From: Flectonema sp. DT1601
Lineage: Eukaryota; Euglenozoa; Diplonemea; Diplonemida; Diplonemidae
Direction: 5' to 3'
DNA: 64,000 nucleotides
Assembly (NCBI GenBank): GCA_964019425.1
Contig: OZ025800.1
Span: forward strand, 631,501 to 695,500
The number at the start of each line of letters is the position of its first letter. Position 1 is the stretch's first letter. The notes beneath the pieces are model-generated. The model saw only the letters and a program-made list of their open reading frames with translations. It was not told the origin of the DNA and did no database searches. A program made the position numbers and the translations under genes. Below are positions 18,693 through 28,651 of this stretch, in pieces.

Positions 18693-20147
18693 TTAAGCTC
18701 TCCATCGTTTGGGGCTACTCCAATATAACATTTTACTATCGTCATCAGTAGTATCTGTTCTGACGTTGCTTTCAGTATCTGATTTAGATGGTTGTATTAA
18801 CATTCGATAATCCAGTCCATAATCTAATTTAGAATACTCGCTGTTTGTAATATTCTCTTCTTCTTCCGTAGAGTCTTCTCCACTGGTATCTGAGATGGTA
18901 CGATAAATACGATTTATGTCTCTTGCAGAAACGAGGTTTTTCAAGTCTGCTAACAAGAACCCCCTGTCGGGGTCACATCCATGAGTCTTACAAAGACTTA
19001 AGTAATCAGAATCTGATAAAGTTGGTTGTTCTGTTTCCATGAGACATTTATTCAATTCTTGCATGTCCCAATATCCGTCAGAATCGGTGTCGTAGTGTCG
19101 AAATATTACGTTTTCGGGATCTTCTCTGAGAGTTCTCTCCTCGAGTTCTTTTTTTTCCATTTTCTGAAGATCTTTGTGGTACATTAGTGTGTCTTTGTCG
19201 TCACCTTGCCAGCGGACTGATACGGGTCCTTCCATCGGGAAATCCTCATCGTCACCCTCCTGGACGGCCGTCACAATTCCGATATTGTCCTTGTCCCCTA
19301 CTTCAAATACGTCATCACCAATAGCGACCTTGGGTTTCTCTTCTACTTCTTCAGTTTTTGCGAGTGCCAAAGCCGCCTCTTTCGCTTCTTCAGCCTCTCG
19401 TGTTGTCCAGTCAAATGGGAAATCAGCAGGGTACCACGCAACTGCTTTCGGATCTGAAAACAGCAGCTGAACTGTACCGTCATCTGGTTGTTCGTCGATC
19501 ACGACGGCAGTTCTTCCACAGCAACGGCGGTACTTTGGTGTCCACGTAAGTGAAGGGTGTGCTTTTATTAAGTTCTCCATTCCCATTAGAACTTTCGGAA
19601 ATTTAACCCGCAGACCCGTAAGCGCCTTTGCATTTATTTCTTCCGGTAACACTCCTTTTGCCATCGACATCCGTTTGGCTGCGAGAGATGCTCTAGGATC
19701 GAGTCTAAAACTCTGTGATCTGAACGTCGTTGGTGCCCCTGTCAATACTTCTACGTTTGCTAACAGCTCCTCGTCGTTGATTCTCTTTACAGCAGTTAAG
19801 GCAGCCGACAGCGCTGCTCCAAGTAGTTTCTTTCCTCTCAAAACTTGAATCCCAGGAGATCCTTTAAATGATCTGCCATCAGGAGTGACATCAAGAGTTG
19901 TACCACCAAGACTCTTTCTAGTGTCAGTAAGAAAAGGTGTAACAATACTCTCTCCCTTGCTGGTAGTACTCAACGCACTTTTACTTCCCTCGAGATTCCA
20001 TCTGACGGTAACATCACTTAGACCGTATTTGAGTTTTGGAGTACTCGTTGGGCGTTTTGCAGGAGGAAGCATCCCACTCATGCGCTTTGAGTTCCTCGTC
20101 GACAATTGCCGCAATGAGCTGTGGGGTTCTAACATCGACGACGACAT
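18693..20147 (-). CDS. EF-hand protein with MIB/HERC2-like modules
   Basis: 484 aa from ATG 20147; an alternative GTG at 20156 is less likely. The N-terminal 150 residues are Ser/Thr/Lys-rich and probably disordered. Two stretches, about 178-235 (GLRVKFPK ... DDGTVQLLF ... WYPADFPFDW) and about 275-325 (VAIGDDVFEVGDKDNIGIV ... VSVRW), resemble the small beta-barrel MIB/HERC2 or KOW-like fold seen repeatedly in protist EF-hand proteins. A canonical calcium loop DTDSDGYWDMQE occurs at about 352-363, and a degenerate second hand follows. The C-terminus is acidic/Ser-rich (SGEDSTEEEEN). Likely a calcium-responsive scaffold; its specific role is unknown. A TTTCAAAATCAG acceptor-like signal ends 28 nt before the ATG. 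Confidence 0.75.
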   Translation of the reverse strand: MSSSMLEPHSSLRQLSTRNSKRMSGMLPPAKRPTSTPKLKYGLSDVTVRWNLEGSKSALSTTSKGESIVTPFLTDTRKSLGGTTLDVTPDGRSFKGSPGIQVLRGKKLLGAALSAALTAVKRINDEELLANVEVLTGAPTTFRSQSFRLDPRASLAAKRMSMAKGVLPEEINAKALTGLRVKFPKVLMGMENLIKAHPSLTWTPKYRRCCGRTAVVIDEQPDDGTVQLLFSDPKAVAWYPADFPFDWTTREAEEAKEAALALAKTEEVEEKPKVAIGDDVFEVGDKDNIGIVTAVQEGDDEDFPMEGPVSVRWQGDDKDTLMYHKDLQKMEKKELEERTLREDPENVIFRHYDTDSDGYWDMQELNKCLMETEQPTLSDSDYLSLCKTHGCDPDRGFLLADLKNLVSARDINRIYRTISDTSGEDSTEEEENITNSEYSKLDYGLDYRMLIQPSKSDTESNVRTDTTDDDSKMLYWSSPKRWRA

Positions 20148-20177
20148 CTCAACCACTCACTGCCCCCCACCCCACCT

Positions 20178-20567
20178 GATTTTGAAAGAGGTTTGATTTA
20201 GCTGTAAGTGGTCAATTGGTTCCCCAACCTCCCATAGCTGTCAATCATGTTGTTAGTTATCCTTTAAATGTGATTTAGTCAGTCAGTAAGCAAACAACAA
20301 TTTATTTCTAAAAGCCCTCAGTGAGGAGTATATGTTGCAATTATACAAGAAGTGTTTTCTATAACAGAATTACACCAAGTTTACTGTTTAATAAAGCGTT
20401 GCATATCCACGCTGACAAAAAAGTGTCACAGTGATAATTTTACAAAATAAATTGACACGTAACGGAAACAACTAGAAGTCTAATTTCTAAAGTTCTATTT
20501 TATTATTTCTCAATGAGAGCTGTTGGTATTAATGTTACCGTCAATGCGAATACCCATCGTCGACGCT
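20178..20567. other. Intergenic, about 390 bp
   Basis: AT-rich and non-coding; probably the 3' UTR of the coiled-coil gene. No further signal is seen. Confidence 0.55.
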
Positions 20568-23500
20568 TCACTTTCCGAAACGACTGAGTGGCCGTCCTTT
20601 ATGTCGAGAGATCTCTACATCTAAATTATTTAAAGTTGAGCGCTGCCTCTCAACTTCAGACCTCAGAGACATAAAATCACGATCTGGGTTGGTGCTGAGA
20701 GAAGCTAATCGAGTATTTAAACTTGCAAGCTGATTTTTTTTTTGTTTCGTTTTCCAAAAGAATTGGTTTTGCTCGGGCACTAAACCGATTTAGAAAAAAA
20801 AAAAAAAAAACATTCGGACCAGAGATATAGAACCATGCCAAAACATACCTCAGATGCAAGTTCATCACGCAATAATTCAAGTTGTGTATTAGTGTGAGCA
20901 ATCGATGATTTTATTCTTTGTATGTCATCGCCCGAGTTATTTCTCAAGGAGTCTGAATACATAACATTTAATTGTGGTTCTATAGTTTTGACCACCGACT
21001 GCAGAGAAGAGACTTGATTGCGAAGGGTAGCAACTTGTTTAGTAGAAACCTCATGTTGGAGAGAAACCGTTCGGCGTTCTTCGTTAATTGCAGCGACTGC
21101 ATCTGTGAGAGAAGAAACATCTACTTTGTTTAATGTTGCAGCAGAACTTGCCTTCTCATATGCGAGGTTTGAAGTGTTTCGGATGTCTTCGATACAGTCG
21201 TGTAAAGTATTTGATAATTGCTTCATGTCAATATAACATCCGTTAATACAGTCGTTGAGATTTCGTATCTTTTCATCAGTACTCTGACTGGACTTGCCCC
21301 TCGCAAATTCTGCAACCAGTTTTTCGATCGCTGACACGCGACCTCTCAACCCACCGCTGGAAGTCGCCTCATTCAAAGAATGCTCTAATTGAGTTACTGT
21401 TTGCAGTTTTTTATCAATTTCCATACTTTTTTCTAAAAGTTGATTTTCGAGGACATTATCACTTGTCATTCTAACTCTACTTTCATCTGTCAGATTGTTT
21501 ATCTGCTGCTTCACATCTGATTCGAGTTTCACCGCATCGGATTCAATCAACGAAACCTTTCGAGATAAATGATCATCACTTTTAACTAGTTTTGTTACTC
21601 TTTCAGACAATCCGTTGTAAGTCTTTTCAATTCTACAGAATTCAGTATTAAGTCGAGTAGTTGTGGTATTCAAATAGGACTCAATGTCGTCACTTATTGT
21701 TGTGTTGCGCTGCTCTAGGAAATCCATTTTAATTTCTAAGTCTGAAATGCCAGATAGCTGTTGCTCATGTCGTGCAACTGTCACTTCCATCGATGGAAGA
21801 AGTCGATTGACATTAGAACTGTTCTGAGCTGCCTCCAGCGCCGATAACTTTTGTTCAAAGCGAATAACTGAACGTTGAGTGGAGTTATCCCGTTGATTCT
21901 GTTCCAAGACAGAAATATTCTTATTACAAAGTGAGATGCTAGTTTCTGCTGCTTCTGTCGCTGACTCTAACGAGACGTGCGATTTCTCCAACTGAGCAAT
22001 TCTAAGAGAAGTAGCACCTTCTACATCTTGAAGCTTTCTTGTTAGACTATCGTGTTGTGAAGTAATGTCTGCAGTCCTCGCGTAATTAGTTGGAATCTCG
22101 TTTAAATTTCTCTCAATACTCGCGATCCTGTGATCATATCTGGAGACTGTATTCTCAAATGGACTGGTCTGTGAGAACTCGCTGAGTGAAATCTCTAAAT
22201 TAGAAATTCTTTGATCGCTTCTTTGAGAAGTTTTATTAGCCTCGTTGCGGTCAGTATCAATTGATGTTGTTAAGTGTTCAACTCTTTTTGATAAAGTTGC
22301 TACTTCGTTGTGGTCATTGCGAGCTGACTCTGTTATTTCTCTGACTTGTTTGTTTAAATCTCTATCAATAGCAGTGATACGGTTGGGAAGTCCTTTCAGT
22401 TCCCTAATTCCGAATTCCATATTAGAAACAGTCGCTTTCAACTCTTCGAAGTTATCAAGTTGACGATTCTTCTCCAGGTGACTAACACGTCTATCGATAT
22501 TGGAGGACTCTAACTTTGTGCTGCAGCTGGAGACTGTTTCTTGTAATTTTGTAATCGTCATTTGAATTTGATTGTATTGAAAAACTGCTTCAGGTGCACT
22601 ACTGATACTCCTATCTAAAGATCTGACTTGTTCTTCTAATGTAGCGAGTTTTTGGATATTCGAATTATCTCGAGCGATAACTTCTAATCCTTGAACTCTT
22701 ACTTGTAAATCATCAACACGAGGTGATGAATGCTCTTCTTGTAGTGAACGTGCTAGAGAATCAAATTTTGTTGATACTCTTCCGAATGTTAAATCTTTCT
22801 CATCAATCGTCTTTTCTAATTGTTCTAATCTTAGAGATAATCTTTCTAATCGAGAAGTTTTATCAGCTTCTGAAGTTGTTACGTCTAAATCATCTAATCT
22901 CGACATCGCTCTTTCAATATTTCCAACTCGACTTGATAACACTTCGAGTTTTATATCTTCTTGTGGTGATATTTGAGTTTCCATCGACTCTAATCTTGAT
23001 TCAAACTTCTCGAGTAAGAAATCTCTCTCGTCTGACATTACGATGTTCTCCAGTCCAGATAGTTGTCTTGTCATCGTGTTTTCAAGGTTATCCATTCGTT
23101 TTTCTAGATTAGATTCTCCTCCTTTTAAGCTTCTTGAGAAATCTAAGAATTTGTTGTCCAACATCGAAGATGTTTGAGACTTAATCCGTTCTTCCAATCC
23201 AGAAGAAACTGGTTGGAATTGTATTTCAGGAGATCTGATGCCGTCAGCAGCGGTTGGTCCTCCCGTTGGAACAATATTATGAGCGCTTGTAGATCTCTGA
23301 ATATTCGATTCAATATCACTGAGTCGTTTTCTTAAGTCTATAACAGTATCCATTTCTACTGTACTCGAAGAGAGATCGAACTTCTCTTTTAAAGAGTTCA
23401 GAGGTAGTAATTTTGATTCGATTGTCGCAAGACGCTGTTCTGCTAAGTTCAGTCTACTCGGATGGTTGCTCGTTTTAGTTTCCACAACCTCCAGTCTGGT

Positions 23501-23905
23501 TGTGATTCCTGAGAGGGAATCAGCAACGATTTGCTGTTTTTCTTCCCAGTCTTGTTCAACAGATTGGAGATGTGTTTTAAAGTTTCGTAAGATTGATTTC
23601 ACTTCATTCATAACTGATTCTTGCAGGTCCTCAATATCGTCTTTGTTACCATCAGAACTAGTTCCGTGGTACTCCAGTAGTTTTACTTTTTCTTCTACTC
23701 CCGCAACTGTTTCCAAGAGTGGTTTATAGAATTGTTGGTGACTTTCCAATATTTCAACTCTTGATAATAAAAGGTTCTCTCTGATGTCTCTTTTTTTTGT
23801 TCCTTCTTCCAATGCCGTTTGTAAATCCTCAACCCTATCCAGAATTGGTTGAACGATATTTTTATAACATTCTCTGTGGTTGGTATCACTCAGGGATGAA
23901 ATCAT
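20568..23905 (-). CDS. Large coiled-coil protein, 2 exons
   Basis: Exon 1 is 23905-20849 (ATG encoding MISSLSDTNH; the upstream GTG at 23929 is unlikely). It ends DELASE before GTATGT. Exon 2 is most consistent as 20771-20568 (acceptor CCCGAG; QNQFFWKTKQ...), giving about 1,086 aa. Nearly the whole protein is amphipathic heptad sequence with recurrent L.R..(L/I)E..(L/I) periods of about 11-28 residues (SRLERLSLRLEQLEKTI, RVSHLEKNR, RIASIERNL). No motor, membrane or catalytic domain is seen. The C-terminal exon continues the coiled coil (LASLNTRLASL ... LRSEVERQRSTLNNLD). It is likely a cytoskeletal, basal-body or flagellar filament protein, by analogy only. The intron contains an A/T homopolymer. 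The exon 2 acceptor is uncertain because a stronger-looking TTTAG six bases upstream gives a different frame. Confidence 0.85.
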
Positions 23906-23933
23906 GTTCCCCTCCCTCTCACCCCCCACGGCT

Positions 23934-24379
23934 GTAATAAAGATATGATTATTTTATTTTATTTTTTTTTGTTTTTGTTTTGGTACCAGTTTTGTCAAAA
24001 AATAATCCAATATTCTGTGAGTAAAAATATTTCATGATTTGAGCCACATATATCATCAAAACAAAAAAAAATCGGACTCGAAAAAGCAAACGGAAAAAAA
24101 AAAACAGCCAATGTTGAATTACACTTCTCCGATAATTTTTTTTTTTTTTTTTTTTTTTCCCGGTTGTTTTGTGGTGCGGTAACAGATGTAATATCAGACC
24201 AATAGTTGTTGCTGATGTCTTCTTTTTGCTCTTTTCATTTCTTTCCTTTCTAATGGTGTCTATGTGTGGGAAGGGTTGGGACCTTAAATTAACAAATCGG
24301 GGAATACCCAGAAAAGGGTTAATCTTAAATACGAATCTACTTAATAATTATATCTAAAAAAACATGAGAAGATTAAGTT
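23934..24379. other. Intergenic, poly-T rich
   Basis: Contains T-runs at about 23957-23970 and 24137-24160 and A-runs near 24060-24105. No gene is seen; presumably the 3' UTR of the SAS-6-like gene on the 24380 side. Confidence 0.6.
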
Positions 24380-25283
24380 CTATTGGTAAGTGTCTTCATA
24401 TGATCGTTGAAGTTGAAGAAGAAGAGAAGGGTTCTTAACTTTAACTAAAGCGTTAACATCTTGCAACCTTGCCTGCATCATTGACAGTCGAGCTTTTAGT
24501 GCATTGTAACGGTAGCTGATCTGTTGACGGATTACAAATTCAGGAGATTCCTTAAAAGGAAGCTGAAGCAACTCAACGTACTTGTATTCCATATTTTGGA
24601 TAAATTGTAATACAGCATTCCCTTCCCTTTGTAAGATCAGCAGAGCATATGAAGACGATTCCTTTATACACTTGTTAAGCATTCTCATTAGAGTGTGAGC
24701 GAAATCTTTTATATCACACATTAAGTCTTGTTCTTGACGAAGGTCTTCATACCCTTGTTGATTAATATTGCAGGTGTACTGAAAAAACAGATCGCACTCG
24801 GAACTGAGTTCAATACGGAGAGAAGTTGGACCTGACTCCTCACCCATGGCGAGAACCTTAACCTGATTGTTTGTTTGTTTTGTTGGAAAACTATAATTAG
24901 AATACAAGCAACCAGAAGTAAGACATACCTTCACTCCCTCTGTGGTTCCAACATCATTTGGCTTTTCTGCTGATTCTTGTGTACGGAGTTCAAACTGTTT
25001 TTTAATTAAATGAATGGGAACCACCACAGTAATACATAAATATGAATATACATACAGGTACTTCTCTGTTGTAAAGAGTTCTGTGACCATCAGAAAGGGA
25101 AGGGTCCATTTCATCAATCGCAGGGATCGGTTTAAAGTCCATGTTACCTCCTCCCATGACCGATGAACGATCTCCATCTTTTGATACAGTTGTGTGATCT
25201 CTCTCGCGGTAACTGTGCTGCGATGACTGGGGATTTGCGTATCCTCCACCGTGACCTGAGTAGTAGCTGTTGGCGTAAGACAT
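24380..25283 (-). CDS. SAS6L: SAS-6-like protein (SAS6L), lacking the coiled-coil tail; 3 exons
   Basis: Exons 25283-25056, 24994-24929 and 24862-24380 join in phase 0 to 258 aa. An N-terminal 65-residue Gly/Ser/Tyr/His tail is followed by a full SAS-6 head domain: TLYNREVPFELR, then GPTSLRIELSSECDLFFQYTC (quoted in parts: LRIELSSE, DLFFQYT), EDLRQEQDLMCDI, ALLILQREGNAVLQFIQ and EYKYVELLQLPF. SAS-6 builds the ninefold cartwheel of centrioles and basal bodies through this head and a long coiled coil. Here only about 45 residues follow the head, and the protein stops. This is the architecture of the SAS6L subfamily, located at the apical complex in Toxoplasma and at the flagellar basal plate in Trypanosoma brucei. 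Both introns have GTATGT donors; intron 1 ends in AAAAAACAG. An acceptor-like TTTTCACAG ends 9 nt before the ATG. Confidence 0.85.
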
Positions 25284-25294
25284 CTCCGTTTTCT

Positions 25295-25912
25295 GTGAAA
25301 AGTAATTCGGATGACACACAAAACAATTCTACCTCTTGAAGAACAAGCTAAACGTGTCAGTGCTGATAATAAATTGCATGTATGTTAATGTGATGAAATT
25401 AATGTTTAAAACTCGACCAACAAAAGACCACTCTTTAACGTCACATTCATTCAATGAGATTAACTAACTCAAAGCAGTGTTTGTGAGATAATTGAAACAA
25501 ATACGAAAATCAAAAAAAATTGACAGAAAGAAACTAATGTTAACCGTTAATACTTATTTTATCCGTTTATTTTATTTACGAACCCCAGGAAGCCAAAAGT
25601 CAGGAAAAGCTCACAGGGAACAGTGCATCGCTACCAGCCAACCGTGAGACTCTCACAGACGATAAGAGACGTAGAATAACCTGGAACAAACAACTACCTA
25701 AACCCACCGCCTGCGGCTGATAACGCCAATTTTCGTCACAGGGAGGAACGTCAAATTGGATCAGAAAATAAGAAACAATGATAAGAAAAGAGAAATGATA
25801 CAAATAAAATAAAATAAAATAAAATAAAATAAAATAAAATAAAATAAAATAAAATAAAATAAAACAAAATAAAATAAAGGAAACAATCGTATTGATATCC
25901 ACCCGGGTGATA
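25295..25912. other. Intergenic with pentanucleotide microsatellite
   Basis: Non-coding. It holds the (AAAAT)n tract listed separately and an otherwise unremarkable AT-rich spacer. Apparent frames in this interval come from the microsatellite. Confidence 0.6.
25802..25877. repeat. (AAAAT)n microsatellite
   Basis: About 15 tandem copies of AAAAT with one C substitution near 25865. A shorter related (ATTTT)n tract lies near 63408-63432. Confidence 0.95.
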
Positions 25913-26215
25913 TCACTGCAGGAGGCGCCTTAACCGGGAAAGAAATTCAGAAAGCTTGGATTCTGACCAGTCAGGATTGATCAGCGCATCTACTATAGAA
26001 AGCTCGTCTGTAACAATATTTAAGTCGGTAGCTTTATATGAAATATCACCAAGTTCTATAACATAGCTCTTCACATCAGCCCCAGTGGTGAGAAACCTGA
26101 TTCCTTTTCGATGTGCGCGATTAGTTTTCCTCGACGGAATAACAAACAAAACAACAGTTGGATGCCTCATGTGAACATCGACAACACACTGAAAACGAAT
26201 AGTGTCGGTTGACAT
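25913..26215 (-). CDS. Hypothetical 100-aa protein
   Basis: The complete frame begins MSTDTIRFQCVVDV and ends LSRLRRLLQ. Its alternating hydrophobic pattern (PTVVLFVIPSR, VKSYVIELGDISY) suggests a small alpha/beta domain. There is no signal peptide or transmembrane segment. I do not recognise the family. Base composition is more balanced than in flanking non-coding DNA, supporting coding status. A weak acceptor-like GACTAAAG lies 7 nt before the ATG. Splicing to additional upstream exons cannot be excluded. Confidence 0.55.
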   Translation of the reverse strand: MSTDTIRFQCVVDVHMRHPTVVLFVIPSRKTNRAHRKGIRFLTTGADVKSYVIELGDISYKATDLNIVTDELSIVDALINPDWSESKLSEFLSRLRRLLQ

Positions 26216-26224
26216 ATGAACTCT

Positions 26225-28651
26225 TTAGTCACAAAGGTTTTGAAGATTTTTTGTTTTGCATCCTACTGAAAGGTGCCAAAAAAGAAACTCCAAACGGGTA
26301 CCTCTTATAAGAACCCTCTTCCATGGAATCCACTACAAACACAACAGAAGCTCAACAAGACTGTTAGCTAGTCAAGTCGTACAATGAGACTAATTCTTGA
26401 CTTTACAGTCTGATAAGGAACAAGTCTGAGCAAGTGTAAAGGGCACCATTACTGATACCTCAGTTAACGAAAGAAAAAAAAAAAAAAAAAAAATAGACAA
26501 TGGAAAGCACAGAACGTTAGCTTTTGAAGAGACTAATCTAATCACCGTCAGCATCTGAACAGCGAGAAGAGCAGCCTCGATAAATAGAATACTTTGCAAG
26601 TAGATAAGAGAATCAGTAAGTATCAAATTTATTAATGTCTGCAGATAGGGTATAATCTAAGTCTGGTTCATCCACAATTCATAGCTGGAGAACAGACAGA
26701 AAGGCAAGAAACAAGAAGAAAAATAAAAAAAAATAAAAATAATAATAAGTTAGATAAGATAAAAGATTCCGAGTATAGCTCCAACAGAAAATCCACGATT
26801 TCACTCACAATGACAACATTCTATTTAAACACGTGTGAATCTATCTGAGAGGTTACACTGAGAGTTTCTAGCTTTCAAACATCGGCAGTAACATAGAACA
26901 CAAACTCGTAACCAAGTAAGGAGTATTCTTCCCTGTTAATACTTGCGATCCTAAAAGCCTTTTAAACTAATCTGAATAATCATAGCGACCGTGTTATAAT
27001 TACTTAAAGTCTCTGTCGTGGGGGCGCTACAGAGAAGACGCAAGAGTTCCTTTGAATTGATGAAATAGAAATCAGGTTTATGATGATTTTAAAAAAATAA
27101 AAAGAAAAATAAATTAGCAAATGAGTGGCAACAGAAGACACCGATCAGGGCTAAACATTAATAAAAAATAAAAAAATAAACTCAAGTAGCTCATTTTAGT
27201 TCTGTTCTTGCTTTTGATATTTTCTCACGAAGTACCGAGAGATGGCCAGTTCGAAAGATGAAAGCATGAGAAACAAAACAATAGGCACAATGAAAAGAAA
27301 AAAAAAGTGGTTAAAAAGTAACAATAATTTCGAGAGGAAAAAAAAAAAAATAGTTGAGATCGGACAAACAGAGTCCAGATTTCAAAAGACTGTTTTAAAT
27401 TGTTCAAAACTTCTTTCTCCAAAAAAACTACTAATGTTAAAAAATTGCAACTCACAATGATGATACCAACTTAGATTAGTGAAGGTGGAATTACAATCAA
27501 CTTCTTATACAAAAAGAGAAGACCACTACACGATGTTTTGATACCTTTCAAGGGGGACAGCCGTAACATTAAATAAAAAAACGGGCAGTCAGACTACGAA
27601 GCTTCACAAAACAAAAAAAAAAATAAGAAAAACTTTATTTTCGAAGCTAATCCTCAAGGATAACTTTTTATCTTTTTGACAGAACGTAAGAAACATTCTA
27701 CCACTTTGATACTTGCGAATAGTGGGTCCGCTTCAGACATGTTACGCATTTTTTTTTTTCTTTTTCAAAATCAATAAACATATAACATAGATGGAAATGC
27801 CCTCCAAATTGTAGGGCACTTCTATGATATAAAGCATAAATAAAGGAGGTAACAAACGAAACAAACCACATTGGAATTAGATGTGTGTTCTCGCTACACC
27901 ACAATTCAGGCAGCAGTACTTACAAAGTGAAAAACTGACAGCAATAGCAACAGTCATTCACGTTGTAAGCTTCGCAAGTGAGAACCAATAAGGTACTCAC
28001 AAGGAAAAAGGCTAAACCAGCAAAAAAAAAAAAAAAAAAAAAAACCAACGGCAATAATAATTTTTATTGATTATCACTTGGTTCTCAAATTCTGAAATGT
28101 TATGTTAAAATTGCGATAAACACAACAAAAAAAAAATAAAAAAAATAATTATCATTCTGAGAAGTTTCTTAGAAGAATGGGAATTCACACTAATTACAAA
28201 CAAAGAGGATAGCTTGACAAACAAAAAATCCTCTTTTTTTTTTTTTTTGAAATAAATGAGTTCTCTTTCAACGAAACAAAAAAAAAAAAAAAAAAAAAAA
28301 CATGAAAACATGAAAACAGAGGTAAAATATGAGTTCATTATAAAATAGTGCACTAAATCAAGAAAAAAAAAAAAGTTATAAAAACGTTCTGACACTGGAA
28401 TACGTAGTTTCAGGAGCCTTAATCTACTTGTCCCTCTTAATTCCAGTTTTTCGATAAATGCTATTATTCAATCGTCTATTTCAAAAGAACTGATTTCTTA
28501 ATGTCCATCGGAGCTCGTCAGGACGGACTAGCATATTTGCTTTTGATCAGCTGAATTCAATAAAACAGAGCTAACTATCAAAATAAAATAAGATCGTGAC
28601 TTATAATGAACTATTCTCGGTTTTCAAAAAAAAACTCTATTCAACATCACT
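26225..28651. other. 2.4-kb gene-free AT-rich interval
   Basis: No frame with recognisable or convincing coding content on either strand. A-runs occur at about 26466-26492, 28021-28043 and 28276-28301. Short frames here consist mainly of Phe/Lys from homopolymers. I see no tRNA. An ACAGAGAAGA string near 27030 recalls U6 snRNA, but the surrounding bases do not match. Confidence 0.5.

Noticed and set aside
24380-25321. Single 313-codon frame starting MCVIRITFHRK
   Set aside because: It reads through two introns. The spliced model in the SAS-6 frame gives a coherent domain, and the upstream part of this frame is out of register with it.
25600-25902. Minus-strand frame with repeated FILFYFILFY
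   Set aside because: Translation of the (AAAAT)n microsatellite.
27015-27060. U6 snRNA-like ACAGAGAAGA string
   Set aside because: Only ten bases match; the rest of the U6 core (the AGC triad and flanking helices) is absent.
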